From positions 372,001 through 436,000 of the forward strand of contig JAEUKA010000036.1 of assembly GCA_016794465.1 (NCBI GenBank): a stretch of DNA of 64,000 bases. The letters run 5' to 3'. The position numbers and the translations under genes are program-made. The first letter of the stretch is position 1, and each line of letters starts with the position of its first letter. Below the pieces are notes generated by a model. It had not been told where the DNA came from. It ran no database searches and saw only the letters and a program-made list of their open reading frames with translations. Source of the DNA: Myxococcales bacterium (GTDB lineage: Bacteria; Myxococcota_A; Polyangia; Palsa-1104; JAEUJZ01). Of the stretch, positions 28,391-37,700 are shown piece after piece.

Positions 28391-30076
28391 TTACTTTTGC
28401 GAAGCCTCGGCCTGACTTGCCGCAGCAGCGCTGGCAGCCACCAGCGACACCGCAGCCGTCAGGGCAACCTGGGCGTCCGCGTCGTTGAGTAACGGAATCA
28501 GCACATCAGTCGAGCCCGGCCACTGTCCACGGCAGGCCAGCCGACCCAGCGCGGCCAGTGCTCGCTGCCTCACCTTGGACTGCGGATCGGAGAGCAGCGG
28601 GGTCAGCAGCGCCACCGCTTGCGCGTCAGTCACCGCAGCCAGCTCCACCCGCTCCGCCGGCAGCACCGACAGCGCCACCTTGCGAAGTCGCTCGGCTGCC
28701 CCAGGCTGGTTGGCCAACGTCAAGATCTGTAGCGCTTCCAAGTGGGTGTCTTTGGTCGGTCCAGTCGCAGGCTGCTCGGTCGCCTCTTGCAGCTGACGCA
28801 GCGCCACGGCATCCCGCGCCGCCGCCAGCCACACCAGCGCATCCCGACGCATCGCCGGCTGATTGAGCCCTGCCCGCACCGCCGCCTCTAGCGACTGCCT
28901 GAGCGCCGTGGCCGGTAGGTGTCCCGCCGAGGCCAGCACCACCGCCGCCCTCAGCCGCGCCTCGGCCGTCGGAATCGGACTATGCAGCATCGCGGACAGG
29001 TCACTCTGCGCTTCCCCGTCGCCGATGCGCAGCCGCGCCGCCGCAATGTCTACCGAGGCCGAGCCAACCGACTGCCCCGCCAGCACCTGCAGCGGCTCCT
29101 CCAGCGAGGTATCGCCTGGCTTGCCCACCGCCTGCACCACCTGCAGCGCCGCCCGCGACACCGCCGGGTCATCGTCCGCCAGCGCCCCCGCCACCATCGA
29201 CAGGTGCGCCCGACTTCCCACGGCCCGAATGATCTCCAACACCGCCCGCTTGTCCGCCGGACCCCCCGCCCAAGACTTGCGAATCAGCCCATCCGCCTGC
29301 AACAGCCGAGCCTGCGCAGCCTGCTGCTTGCCTCCCCGCGACAGTGCCACGTACCCGCCGCCACCCGCCAACACCACCGCCAGCACCGCAGCAGCCACCA
29401 TCGCCAACGGCTTGCTCGACGACTTCGGCTGAGCCGTCCCCGCTGGCAGCGCCGGGATCATCGCCGAGGAACCACCGCTTAGGGTCGCACCTCGGGCAAT
29501 CGAGAAGCTCTGGCCCCACGCCGACTCCAGGTCCGCCTGCAGCCCCGCGCAGTCCTGATAGCGCTCTTCCGGCTTCTTCGCCAAGGCCCGCATCACCACC
29601 GGGTCCAGCTTGGCCCAGTCGAGCTGGCGGTCGGGCAAGCGCAGCTTCTGCACCTCTTTCGAGGGCAGCTCGGCCTTCATATACATGTGCGCGCCCATCA
29701 GCTCCGCCGAGCTCTCCGCCTCGAACGGTCGCCGCCCGACCAGCGCTTCGTAGAGCATGATCCCGATGGCATAGATGTCGGCGCGCTTGTCCACTGCCGA
29801 CGAGTTCTGGACTTGCTCTGGCGCCATATAGGCCGGCGTGCCCATCACTGAGCCGACCGATGTGGCCAGCGCCCCGCCGCGAACCGGCCCCGGCTTCAGC
29901 TCGGGGGCGGGCTTGTCCGCCGGCGCCGTGGCTTCAAATCCGGTGATGCTCGACTCGCCCACCACCTGCTCGGCCCGGATCTTCGCAATGCCAAAGTCCA
30001 GCAGCTTCACCGCCCCCACCCCGCCATCCGCCGCCGCCAACAACATGACGTTATCTGGCTTCAGGTCGCGGTGGAC
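28391..30076 (-). pseudogene. Ser/Thr kinase with HEAT repeats, 5' part removed by insertion
   Basis: The open frame can be read from VHRDLKPDNVML at 30076 downwards: catalytic loop, LLDFGIAK, a membrane helix (AMVAAAVLAVVLAGGGGYVA) and HEAT repeats. Reading upstream, the codon before Val is a TGA stop (30077-30079) and all similarity to a kinase ends. So the N-lobe, with the ATP-binding glycine loop and lysine, is missing. The gene was probably the first of a two-kinase operon with the next gene 33 bp downstream. The remaining ATG (30046) would give a protein without kinase activity. The break coincides with the start of the island. Confidence 0.88.
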
Positions 30077-30126
30077 TCACTTTCCGTCGAGACAAGGCCG
30101 TCCAATTTTCCCCGCCGTCGGGGCTG
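30074..30126. other. Left junction of the island (putative attachment end)
   Basis: Kinase coding stops at about 30076, and 50 bp later the integrase frame begins. Within the gap, CCCCG-CCGT-CGGGG (30110-30123) is a perfect 5-bp inverted repeat next to AATTTT, which could be an integrase arm site or hairpin. The target is the strongly conserved kinase catalytic loop (His-Arg-Asp codons). The att core cannot be defined without the other end. Confidence 0.5.
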
Positions 30127-31290
30127 GTGAAAAAGGAGAAAAATCAGAGAGGATGGAGTTTCGTGAACGCTCGTCGGACGGAGTTTGCTAACAGAAAACA
30201 CAAGAAACGTATCGCGGACATCATAAATGAATGCGAAAATAAAATCGTGTACATCTATGGTCCGTACCCCCCAGCGGAGGGGAGAACGAAGTGGCGTGTG
30301 GTGATTTACGACCCGAGCACGGGCAAGCGCAAGAGCGTGTGCGCCGAGACGCGGGGCGCGGCGGATTTGCTGGCGGTGCAACTCCGGCGTGAGACGGAGA
30401 CGAAGCCGGTTCTGACGGTGTATGAGGCGCTCGCCCAGTGGATCGACGAGAAGCGGGCGGCCTGGCGACACCCTGAATCGGTCGCTCGCAACGTCGAAAA
30501 TCGAGTCAAAGCGTGGATTCCCGATGTGCCTGTCGATGAGATTGACGCGGCGCAGGCTGCGGCACTGTACCTGGCGGCCACGAAGTCCGAGGGCAGGTTC
30601 GGGCCGATCAAGGCTGCAACGCATCACGGCTACCTGAAGGTGGTCAAGGAACTTTGGCGCTGGCTGCTCGACCGGGAGTTCATCGAGAAAGATGCGTTCG
30701 CGAAGGTGAAGCCGATCGGCAAAGCGAACGCGGGGAAGCAGCAGCTCGGACCGCTCGAGGCGAAGACGCTGGAGCGACTCCTCTTCGATCATGCGAAGCA
30801 AGGGGAAGAGGGCGCACTCGCGATTCTGGTGCAGCTTTATCTCGGTCTGCGACCGTCGGAAGTGCTTGGATTGACGGTGGGTGCGGTGGACGGCATCAAC
30901 GTCTTTGTGAACGGAACCAAGAACCAGAACGCGAAGCGACGTCTGGAACTGTTTGCGCCCGTTGCAAAACTTCTTGCGAAACACTGCGCGAAGCGACCCC
31001 TAAGCGAGCGGATTTTCGCTGCGGACAGAGACAAGCAACCTTCTCCCAACTGGATGTACAAGCGGCTGCATTCCTACTGCGATGAGGCAAAGATAGGAAG
31101 AGTCTGTCCGCACTCCCTTCGCGGTCTGCACTCGTCGCTGGCGCTGGAAGCTGGGGCTACGTCGAACGATGTCGCTCGATCGCTTGGGCACTCCAGTTTC
31201 GCGATCACAGCAAAGCATTACGCAAAGCCGGATTCGATCGAGGTTGGGAAGGCGCGAAGGGTCGCGGGATCGCTGCACGCGAAGCGCTGA
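30127..31290 (+). CDS. Tyrosine recombinase / phage-type integrase
   Basis: A 387-residue site-specific recombinase. The catalytic set is complete: Arg242 in LGLRPSEVLGL, a Lys near 265 in NGTKNQN, His329 and Arg332 in CPHSLRGLH, His355 in LGHSS and the nucleophile Tyr365 in KHYAK. Residues 95-195 form the SAM-like core-binding domain (VYEALAQWIDEKR), and the basic N-terminus is probably the arm-binding part. The start is a GTG; a second GTG at 30163, with GGAG upstream, is also possible. It presumably inserted the island into the kinase gene. No excisionase is recognised. Confidence 0.9.
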   Translation: MKKEKNQRGWSFVNARRTEFANRKHKKRIADIINECENKIVYIYGPYPPAEGRTKWRVVIYDPSTGKRKSVCAETRGAADLLAVQLRRETETKPVLTVYEALAQWIDEKRAAWRHPESVARNVENRVKAWIPDVPVDEIDAAQAAALYLAATKSEGRFGPIKAATHHGYLKVVKELWRWLLDREFIEKDAFAKVKPIGKANAGKQQLGPLEAKTLERLLFDHAKQGEEGALAILVQLYLGLRPSEVLGLTVGAVDGINVFVNGTKNQNAKRRLELFAPVAKLLAKHCAKRPLSERIFAADRDKQPSPNWMYKRLHSYCDEAKIGRVCPHSLRGLHSSLALEAGATSNDVARSLGHSSFAITAKHYAKPDSIEVGKARRVAGSLHAKR

Positions 31291-31313
31291 GACTTCCGCA
31301 GTGCGTCCTACCG

Positions 31314-32840
31314 TCACGGCGGCTTCTTGCTCGGGCCTGACTCTGTGACGGCGGTGATTCCGTGCTTTTCGAGGAGCTTTCCGGCGATGGTTCCGAAAGC
31401 GTGGGGGGGAATTGATGGGACTTTCGGGGGCTCAGAGGGAGCAGCGGATTTGATCGGAGCCTCCACCACAGGAGCCGCACTCACGCCGACAGGGGTAGAA
31501 CTGGGCTGGGGTGGAGGCTGCGGAGCCGGTTCGGTCCGGACAAACAGCAACGACACTTCTGCTTGCAGCTTATCCACCTGAGCGCGCTGGGTCGCTTGCT
31601 CCGTCCGCATGCTCAGCACAATCGATCGAACCTCGTTCACAAACTGTGTGAGCTTCTGCAACTTGGTATTGAGATCATCCGTCCGCAGGAGGAATCGTCC
31701 ACTGTCTTCCATGATCTGCTCTCGCTGCACCCCCACCGCCTTGGCGATTCGCTGGATCTGTGTGGTCGATTCCTCAGCCACTGCATTGACTCGCTGCAAG
31801 AGCGGAATCGCCTCGGGCGCACGCTGACTTCGGAGAAGCTCCCGGAACTCCTTCAGGTTGAGATTCTGCTCGGCAAGATTCCGGCTGGTTGTCTCAAGCT
31901 GTTGACTGAGCATCGTCACCAACTGGCGCAGCGAGTCGATCTGCTTGGACTGCTGCTCTAGGAGCACATTTTGCTGAAACGCAGTTTGCTCCGCTTGCTG
32001 AACTCTCTCCATCATATCGGGCGGAGACTCAGTTGGCACAGCGAGTCGCCGTGACAAAACCGGAGCGTTCGGAACAGACTCCCAGTCCTGCAGTGCATGA
32101 CCCAACTGAAAATCCGGTTTCAGTCGCGACTGACGCTTTCTGACCGGAGCAGAATCGCGGGCTCTGCTTGCCGCGTTGGGAGTCGCTGCTCTCTTTGCAC
32201 TCGGCCTCCCCTTTGCATCATATAGAGAATCCCCCTGTGCGAACTTTGCTGTTGGAAAATGCGCCGTGATCGGAACGAGCTCCACGCTCGGCGCACTCGT
32301 TTCTGATTTGAAGTGCAGGACGATCCGACAAGCCGTGGCACGCGGCAGACGAGGAAACTCGAACGGCTCAATCGTGTAGTACGGCTTGTCCGAAAAGTGG
32401 ATCGCACCATGCTCATCGGGACCGCGCTTCGTCTTGCGGCCGCGCGCGGGAAACGCAACCTCGCCAATCGACTCGACTGTCGTCGTCAGAGAGTAGCCCA
32501 GCGGAGTCATTCCCTGAAAGCGACGCGCGTAGCGAAGCACAGCGTCGCGAAGGCTCGCAAAGTCTGCCGCGGAGATCTTGTCGATCGGCAGCCGGTGCCT
32601 CGCATACCAGACGTACGATCGGCAAGCCCGCGAGCAGAATTTCTTGTCGTACCGCTGCCCCAGCGGAATCGTCTTCAGGCACCCAGGCGCAGCACAGCGG
32701 CGCGCGATGGGCGAGGGAGTCGACTGCGGCGACGTGCTGATGGTCATCTTGTGCCATCGTACCGCGCGAAACCTCCTCACGTCAATCGGTCGTTTTCTTA
32801 TACCTGTATCTGACAGATGCTCGGAGTCATTCTGACTCAT
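31314..32840 (-). CDS. Unknown protein with zinc-binding motif and coiled coil
   Basis: About 508 residues. The N-terminal part has a probable zinc knuckle, Cys-x4-Cys then Cys-x3-Cys (CAAPGC ... KKFCSRAC), followed by YVWYARHRL. The middle has several basic, Arg-rich stretches. Residues about 290-430 form a Gln/Leu-rich coiled coil. The C-terminus is Pro/Ser/Ala-rich and ends SGPSKKPP. The zinc motif plus basic segments suggest nucleic-acid binding, but no family is recognised. ATGs at 32840 (MSQNDSEHLSD) and 32747 (MTISTSPQ) are both possible; neither has a strong ribosome site. It converges on the integrase gene (23 bp gap). Confidence 0.6.
   Translation of the reverse strand: MSQNDSEHLSDTGIRKRPIDVRRFRAVRWHKMTISTSPQSTPSPIARRCAAPGCLKTIPLGQRYDKKFCSRACRSYVWYARHRLPIDKISAADFASLRDAVLRYARRFQGMTPLGYSLTTTVESIGEVAFPARGRKTKRGPDEHGAIHFSDKPYYTIEPFEFPRLPRATACRIVLHFKSETSAPSVELVPITAHFPTAKFAQGDSLYDAKGRPSAKRAATPNAASRARDSAPVRKRQSRLKPDFQLGHALQDWESVPNAPVLSRRLAVPTESPPDMMERVQQAEQTAFQQNVLLEQQSKQIDSLRQLVTMLSQQLETTSRNLAEQNLNLKEFRELLRSQRAPEAIPLLQRVNAVAEESTTQIQRIAKAVGVQREQIMEDSGRFLLRTDDLNTKLQKLTQFVNEVRSIVLSMRTEQATQRAQVDKLQAEVSLLFVRTEPAPQPPPQPSSTPVGVSAAPVVEAPIKSAAPSEPPKVPSIPPHAFGTIAGKLLEKHGITAVTESGPSKKPP
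32824..32838. promoter_or_regulatory. Inverted repeat at the start of the zinc/coiled-coil gene
   Basis: GAGTCA-TTC-TGACTC is a perfect 6-bp inverted repeat overlapping the predicted first codons of the minus-strand gene. Its position suits an autoregulatory operator. Confidence 0.35.
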
Positions 32841-33218
32841 CGGGAGCAACAGGAGCACCGTCGACCGGTCGTCCGCTTGACGTTATTTTGACGACTCATT
32901 GTGCTGTATTCGACCGCTGATTGATCACATTATGTGTTCTTTCTGACATTTCATTGTCAACATTTATATGTTGCAACATAGATTTTGACGTTTTCTTTCA
33001 TTGGGCGATGCATGCAAAATGGAACACAGAGCCGCGACACCCAGCTGCGCGATACTCTTTCGACTTGAAGAATCACGTCGATCTCGATAAGATCCGATTT
33101 GCGCTGTTTGATGGGCTCGCTATGCACACTCGGCTCTGGACAAACTGAAGTCGGTCGGTAGAGCATGGAGTGAAGCGAGACAAATCGTCGCGGAGCTAGT
33201 CACAACTGGGGGGCGAAC
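32841..33218. promoter_or_regulatory. AT-rich divergent control region with palindrome
   Basis: About 380 bp separate the two divergent island genes and are clearly AT-richer than their surroundings. They contain a perfect 14-bp palindrome, TATGTTGCAACATA, at 32967-32980. A 5-bp inverted repeat TGACA...TGTCA is at 32944-32959. Three copies of TTGACG are at 32877, 32888 and 32985 and resemble -35 boxes. No ORF of note is present. This looks like a two-way promoter with repressor sites. Confidence 0.5.
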
Positions 33219-34112
33219 ATGCAAGCCGAGTTCGAGTTCACCGAGGAAGATCGGAACATGATGTGGGAACTGGAGCGGAGAAACCACATCGCAGCACGCA
33301 ACGTCAAAGCCATCATGGCGGACTATGCGGACAAGCAGCCACATTGTGCATGGGTTCGTTCGCCAGAGCGCCGAGAAGAGATAGAAGAAATGATTGATAA
33401 GCGATGGGGGGCGCCGTTTCGCAAATGGAGAGCGATTGAGCTAGAGACCGAGGATCAGCTGCGAAGACTGCGGGAAAAGAAAGCCGTCATAGAGACGCTC
33501 AAACTCATGAACCTGGCTCCTGTGCGCAAATCAGAAGCGGTGCAGCAGCAGGCCCCCATCCCGACTGTTTTGGAGCGGACAAGGTCGGCGACTCCTGATG
33601 TAGGCGTGCGTACGGCAGCCGAAGCCTCGACGAAGGCCGCAACTCCGATCGTGACTCCATCTGTGCCAAGTGCGCCGCCCGCGACTCCCAACGGAGCAGC
33701 GCAGTGCGGCGGTGCGACGCAGAAACCCGTCCAACCTGAGCCAGCCAACGAAGGCGAGCCACCGAGGCGCGAACTGTTCTCTCGGGTGTCGAAGGAAGTG
33801 CGTCGCCAGTCGCAGGAGTATGCGATGAAGAATCCGGCACCACTCCCCGACCTGACGCTCCTTCAGGAACGGCTCATTCCGATCTCTGCGCTGCACAGGC
33901 CGCAAGCCGCGGCAATTCTGCCAGCAGCGGAACAACCGGCGAACGACAACGGCTTGACATGGGAATCCGACCAGAATCACACAGCAACAATTGCTGAACC
34001 GCGGAGCTCACACTCATTTGCGAACGGGATGAGCCGCGGACCCGGGGGCGATTTGTACGGATCCGGCATCGCCTATCCTAATTCACAACATGCACAGCGA
34101 AGGACTGGCTGA
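33219..34112 (+). CDS. Hypothetical protein, helical N-terminus and Pro/Ala-rich linker
   Basis: A 297-residue protein of no recognised family. Residues 1-100 are charged and helical (FTEEDRNMMWELERR; EEIEEMIDKRWG), residues 110-190 a low-complexity Pro/Thr/Ala linker, and the C-terminal 100 residues are polar. There is no signal peptide or membrane segment. It is divergent from the zinc/coiled-coil gene across the AT-rich region. The two share the pattern of an ordered start plus a long disordered tail and may be an island-encoded regulatory or maintenance pair; that is a guess. Confidence 0.5.
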   Translation: MQAEFEFTEEDRNMMWELERRNHIAARNVKAIMADYADKQPHCAWVRSPERREEIEEMIDKRWGAPFRKWRAIELETEDQLRRLREKKAVIETLKLMNLAPVRKSEAVQQQAPIPTVLERTRSATPDVGVRTAAEASTKAATPIVTPSVPSAPPATPNGAAQCGGATQKPVQPEPANEGEPPRRELFSRVSKEVRRQSQEYAMKNPAPLPDLTLLQERLIPISALHRPQAAAILPAAEQPANDNGLTWESDQNHTATIAEPRSSHSFANGMSRGPGGDLYGSGIAYPNSQHAQRRTG

Positions 34113-34266
34113 CACTGCGTGGTTCGCAGCGTCTTTGCCGACAGGAAGCGCGGTGTTGAGCGGTGTTGATCTGTGCGGGTCGCAAGGCAGTGCACCGATG
34201 AGTGAATCAGTCCCTCGAATGCGTGTGGCCGATCCACGCAGAGAACAGCCTGGCAACCAGACGGTT

Positions 34267-34302
34267 GGCTGATTTTGCCGAAGCTCGGCTGATTTTGCCG
34301 AA
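34267..34302 (-). repeat. Two direct copies of a 16-bp unit (GGCAAAATCAGCC family)
   Basis: GGCTGATTTTGCCGAA occurs at 34267-34282 and 34287-34302, period 20. Read on the minus strand each unit is TTCGGCAAAATCAGCC. The same two-unit structure recurs in the opposite orientation at 47754-47793, and a 14-bp core is at 62840-62853. Confidence 0.75.
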
Positions 34303-34661
34303 TGGCTGTTTGTGCCAGCGGTGTTGTCCTGCGCCTCTCGACGTAGATGTCGCGCAGTTTGTCGTTGCTTCGCCCTGGTACGGTGTTTGCGAGGGACCAC
34401 GGGAAAGCCACCGAAACAGGAATGGAGCATCGTTTGGCTCCAGGGGGGACTTGTCCGTGCGACTCTCAAAGGCTCTCTGCGCGCCGCTCGTTGCATGTAC
34501 ACCCACGACGAGCGCTGCGCGCGCTCGCTCTTCCTGCGCTGGACAGGCGAGGAGAATCTGTCGACCGTCGGATCTCGGTGAAGTCAATCGCCGGGTGGAT
34601 GCACAAGACACATAGCGTGTTTTCCCGTGTGGTTCTAAGACCTTCTCGCGGCGAGCGACAC

Positions 34662-34671
34662 GCACATGTGC
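34662..34671. promoter_or_regulatory. 10-bp palindrome before the large TPR gene
   Basis: GCACATGTGC is a perfect palindrome 40 bp upstream of the GTG start of the TPR protein. TATATT at about 34677 could serve as a -10 element. Confidence 0.25.
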
Positions 34672-34711
34672 AGTTGATATATTGGTAGGATACTTGACCA
34701 GGGGGACGCGA

Positions 34712-37700
34712 GTGAATGCCACTGAGCCGTTTTTGCGTGGACTTGAGCATTATCGTTCGTTGCTTGCAGAAGAAGAGCAGGAGCCCGATCCCGAGCGCTA
34801 CAGAGGAACAGAGGTCAAGGCTGGAGTGCTCAAGCAGCTGGAATCATTCGAAAACGATGTGCTAGATACAGTTCCTTCCGCAGTGCTCCATCTGGCCGAG
34901 GAAGAGTGCCAGCAGCTAAGATCTGCCGCCGCCGATCTTGCACTAGAGGCAGCTGCCCTACTCATTGCTGCTGACGCAAGGGACAAGGCGAGCGCGCTAC
35001 TATTCCGTGCATCTGGGTTCGCCGCGACAGAGTTGCTCAAGGAACTCTACGCAGCTCGTGGCGAGCTCGATTGCCTGCGCAGACTGGCCCATGCACGGTG
35101 GCTGTTTCACAAAAAGAAGTACGCTGCGGCGAGACGCTGCGCCCGTCATTTGGCGGCACAGTCTACCCATCCCATCTTCCAGCAGGTGGCCCAAGCGATT
35201 GTGGATCAACCAGAACCGATCACGACCGCACCGACCCTATATACACTGAACGGAGTCGGGACAGGACTGTATGGACAGCGCGATCTTCGTCCGGACGGAA
35301 GCTACATCGCAACACTGTGCTTTTGCATCCTTTTCATTCCCTTGATCCCATGGTCTGCATATAGAGTCACTCCGCATGAGGGGGGCTGGGTCTTCTTCGG
35401 GAAAGTTCCCCTGAGTCCCTTCGCTTCGATCATGAAGCGCATCATGCTGTCCGTTTTTCTGCTTGGGATTACTTCCTTGGCGGTCGTTGGCTACCTGAAC
35501 AGTACGACCTACAAATCTGGGCAGGCACTGGCTGCCGCCCAGGCACTGGAAAACGGTGGCAAGACAGATGAGGCAGCCAAGGCGTACGGAAGAGTCGTAA
35601 ACGACTACGCTGGCAGTTTTGAACCCGGAACCGTTGGAGAGGCTGCTCTCGGATTCGTTCGCATTCGCGCAGCAGAACTTCCCAGTCCGATGACAGCGGA
35701 AGGGGCGGAACGAGCGGATGCACTGGTACAGCGGATCGAGTCCCTGCGGCCCGTAGAGTTAGAGCGAGCAGCGGCCAAACTGGTCGAGTTGCTCCAGCAT
35801 CGGGCACAGGAACTATCATCACTCAATGCTGACAGCGTAGGACTGAAGGTCCGGCTTCATGAGATCGCGCTCCGAGTTGCAATCGGCAAGCAGAAGGAGC
35901 GCTCCGAAACGGAGCTGACACAAGCTCGCCGCAACAGTGCACAGCTGTTGACCGCTGAGTGGCCGGTCCAAGCATTTCGGATCTACCTGTTGCTAGGCAC
36001 TCCTGATGATACGGCTTCGGCTGCGCAGATACTCCAGCGAATCGTTGCGGAGCCGCTGCTGCTAAGACAGGAACGAGCGGCTGTGCAGCGATTCATGCTG
36101 AAAGCACAAGCTCCACACGCGCAACTGGTCGCGCAAGTGACGCATGCACTCGAAGCAGCCGAGCGCCTCGAACAAGACAAGGCCCGTGCGGAATCTCTTG
36201 CGCTTGGTCATTCGAGCGAACTGGATGCGCTGCTGCTGAAGAATCCATGGGATCAGGAGGCAGCGCTTGCGCTGGCTGAAGCACAGATCCGTCAAGGGAA
36301 ACTCGATGCAGGGTGGAAAAGGCTCACCGAGATGCCACAGCCTGGGCTGCTGATTCGGCAAGCACAGCAGACGCTGGCGCGAGTTTCAATGGAACGTGGG
36401 GAGCTAAGACGTGCGGACGAAATTCTGTCGCACTATCTCGCCATTCGTTTGCCTGAGTTCAAGACCGCGCGACAAAACTATGTGGCACGAAACAAATTCG
36501 CGAGAGAACAACTCCTGGCCGATGCGCAAGCCGGTCGTCTTCCCAGCGACCTGCGTGCTCGGATTCAGGCAGCAGAAGAGGCAGAGAAGGCACATCTGTT
36601 CTCAGACTGGCTCAATCAGGAACTCGACAAGGACAGAGACCTCCGTGCTGCCATTGATGACTACAGAAACTGCGCCGATGTGGTTGGCGCCAGCGTGACC
36701 ATGGGCATGCTCAAGCTTCGCGAAGCACAGCGAGTCTCTGGTCCGCCGCACGAAGCGCTGCTAAGGGACTCAGAGCAAGCTTTCCTCTCCATTGGCACTG
36801 AAGCGGAAGGTTCTCTCGATTATCACCTTGGACTCGGTCGAGTCCTCCACCGTTTAGGAAAAGCAAAGGAAGGCGACGAAGAGTTTGCCCGCATCTTGGC
36901 CGGACACAGCTTCAATGAGCACTTGTCTGTGGCACGGGTGTATCGCCAGCTTGGATTGATCAAGCGAGCGGTAGACGTTGCAACCAAGGTGTTCGATGCC
37001 GGGAATCTTGAGCAGAAGGACGACGCCGCGATCTTGCTTGCGCTGATGGCCACCACGAATGAGGAGCACGAAGGCTGGCTACGCAAGGCCAGTCCCACGC
37101 ATTCGTTTGTGCGGAGGAATCTCCTCAAACTCGAGGGGGAGCAGCTGTTTCGGCAAGGCAAACTTGAGCAGGCAGATGCCAAGTATGCGCAGGTTGTCGC
37201 GGACTATCAAAGTACGATCGAACCGGACCCGTCGTCCGCCAACAATGCCGCCCTTGTCCTACTGGCCCGGTTTGGCTGTACGGGAGAGACTCAGCATCTG
37301 CGAGACGCAGTGAAGAATCTGGAGCTTGGTCTTCGGCAGCATGCAGACGATGCACTCTTGGTTGGAAATCTAGCGTCGGTACTGCGCATCGAAGCAAAAG
37401 CACGCCTGCTCGGTCGGTTCCTACATCTTAAGGAACTTGTGCCAAGTGCTAGTGATGTCGAGTACCTCGTCGGGCGAATGGCAAGCGGTCCCTTTCGGGC
37501 ACAAGTGATCGAGGCCCTCTCTGCTGACGTTTCGTTCCGACGTAGCTTGGAACTAGAGGCACAACATGAAGTGCTGGCTCCTGGCTCCACGACTCCAGTA
37601 GCCAATCAGCTTCAGTGGTTCACCCTTAGCAGAGATACGGAGCGGCTACGTGCTCTGCTGGCCAGAACCCAGCATGTCGCGGCATTCGATAACGCTGGTG

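Larger units (their letters stand above)
34113..34711. other. 600-bp stretch without a convincing gene
   Basis: Short open frames exist on both strands but none has a plausible start, composition or family match. The stretch carries the direct repeats at 34267-34302, three CGGTGTTG words (34151, 34161, 34319) and a 10-bp palindrome GCACATGTGC at 34662-34671 just before the TPR gene. It could be decayed mobile-element sequence plus the promoter of the next gene. Confidence 0.5.
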
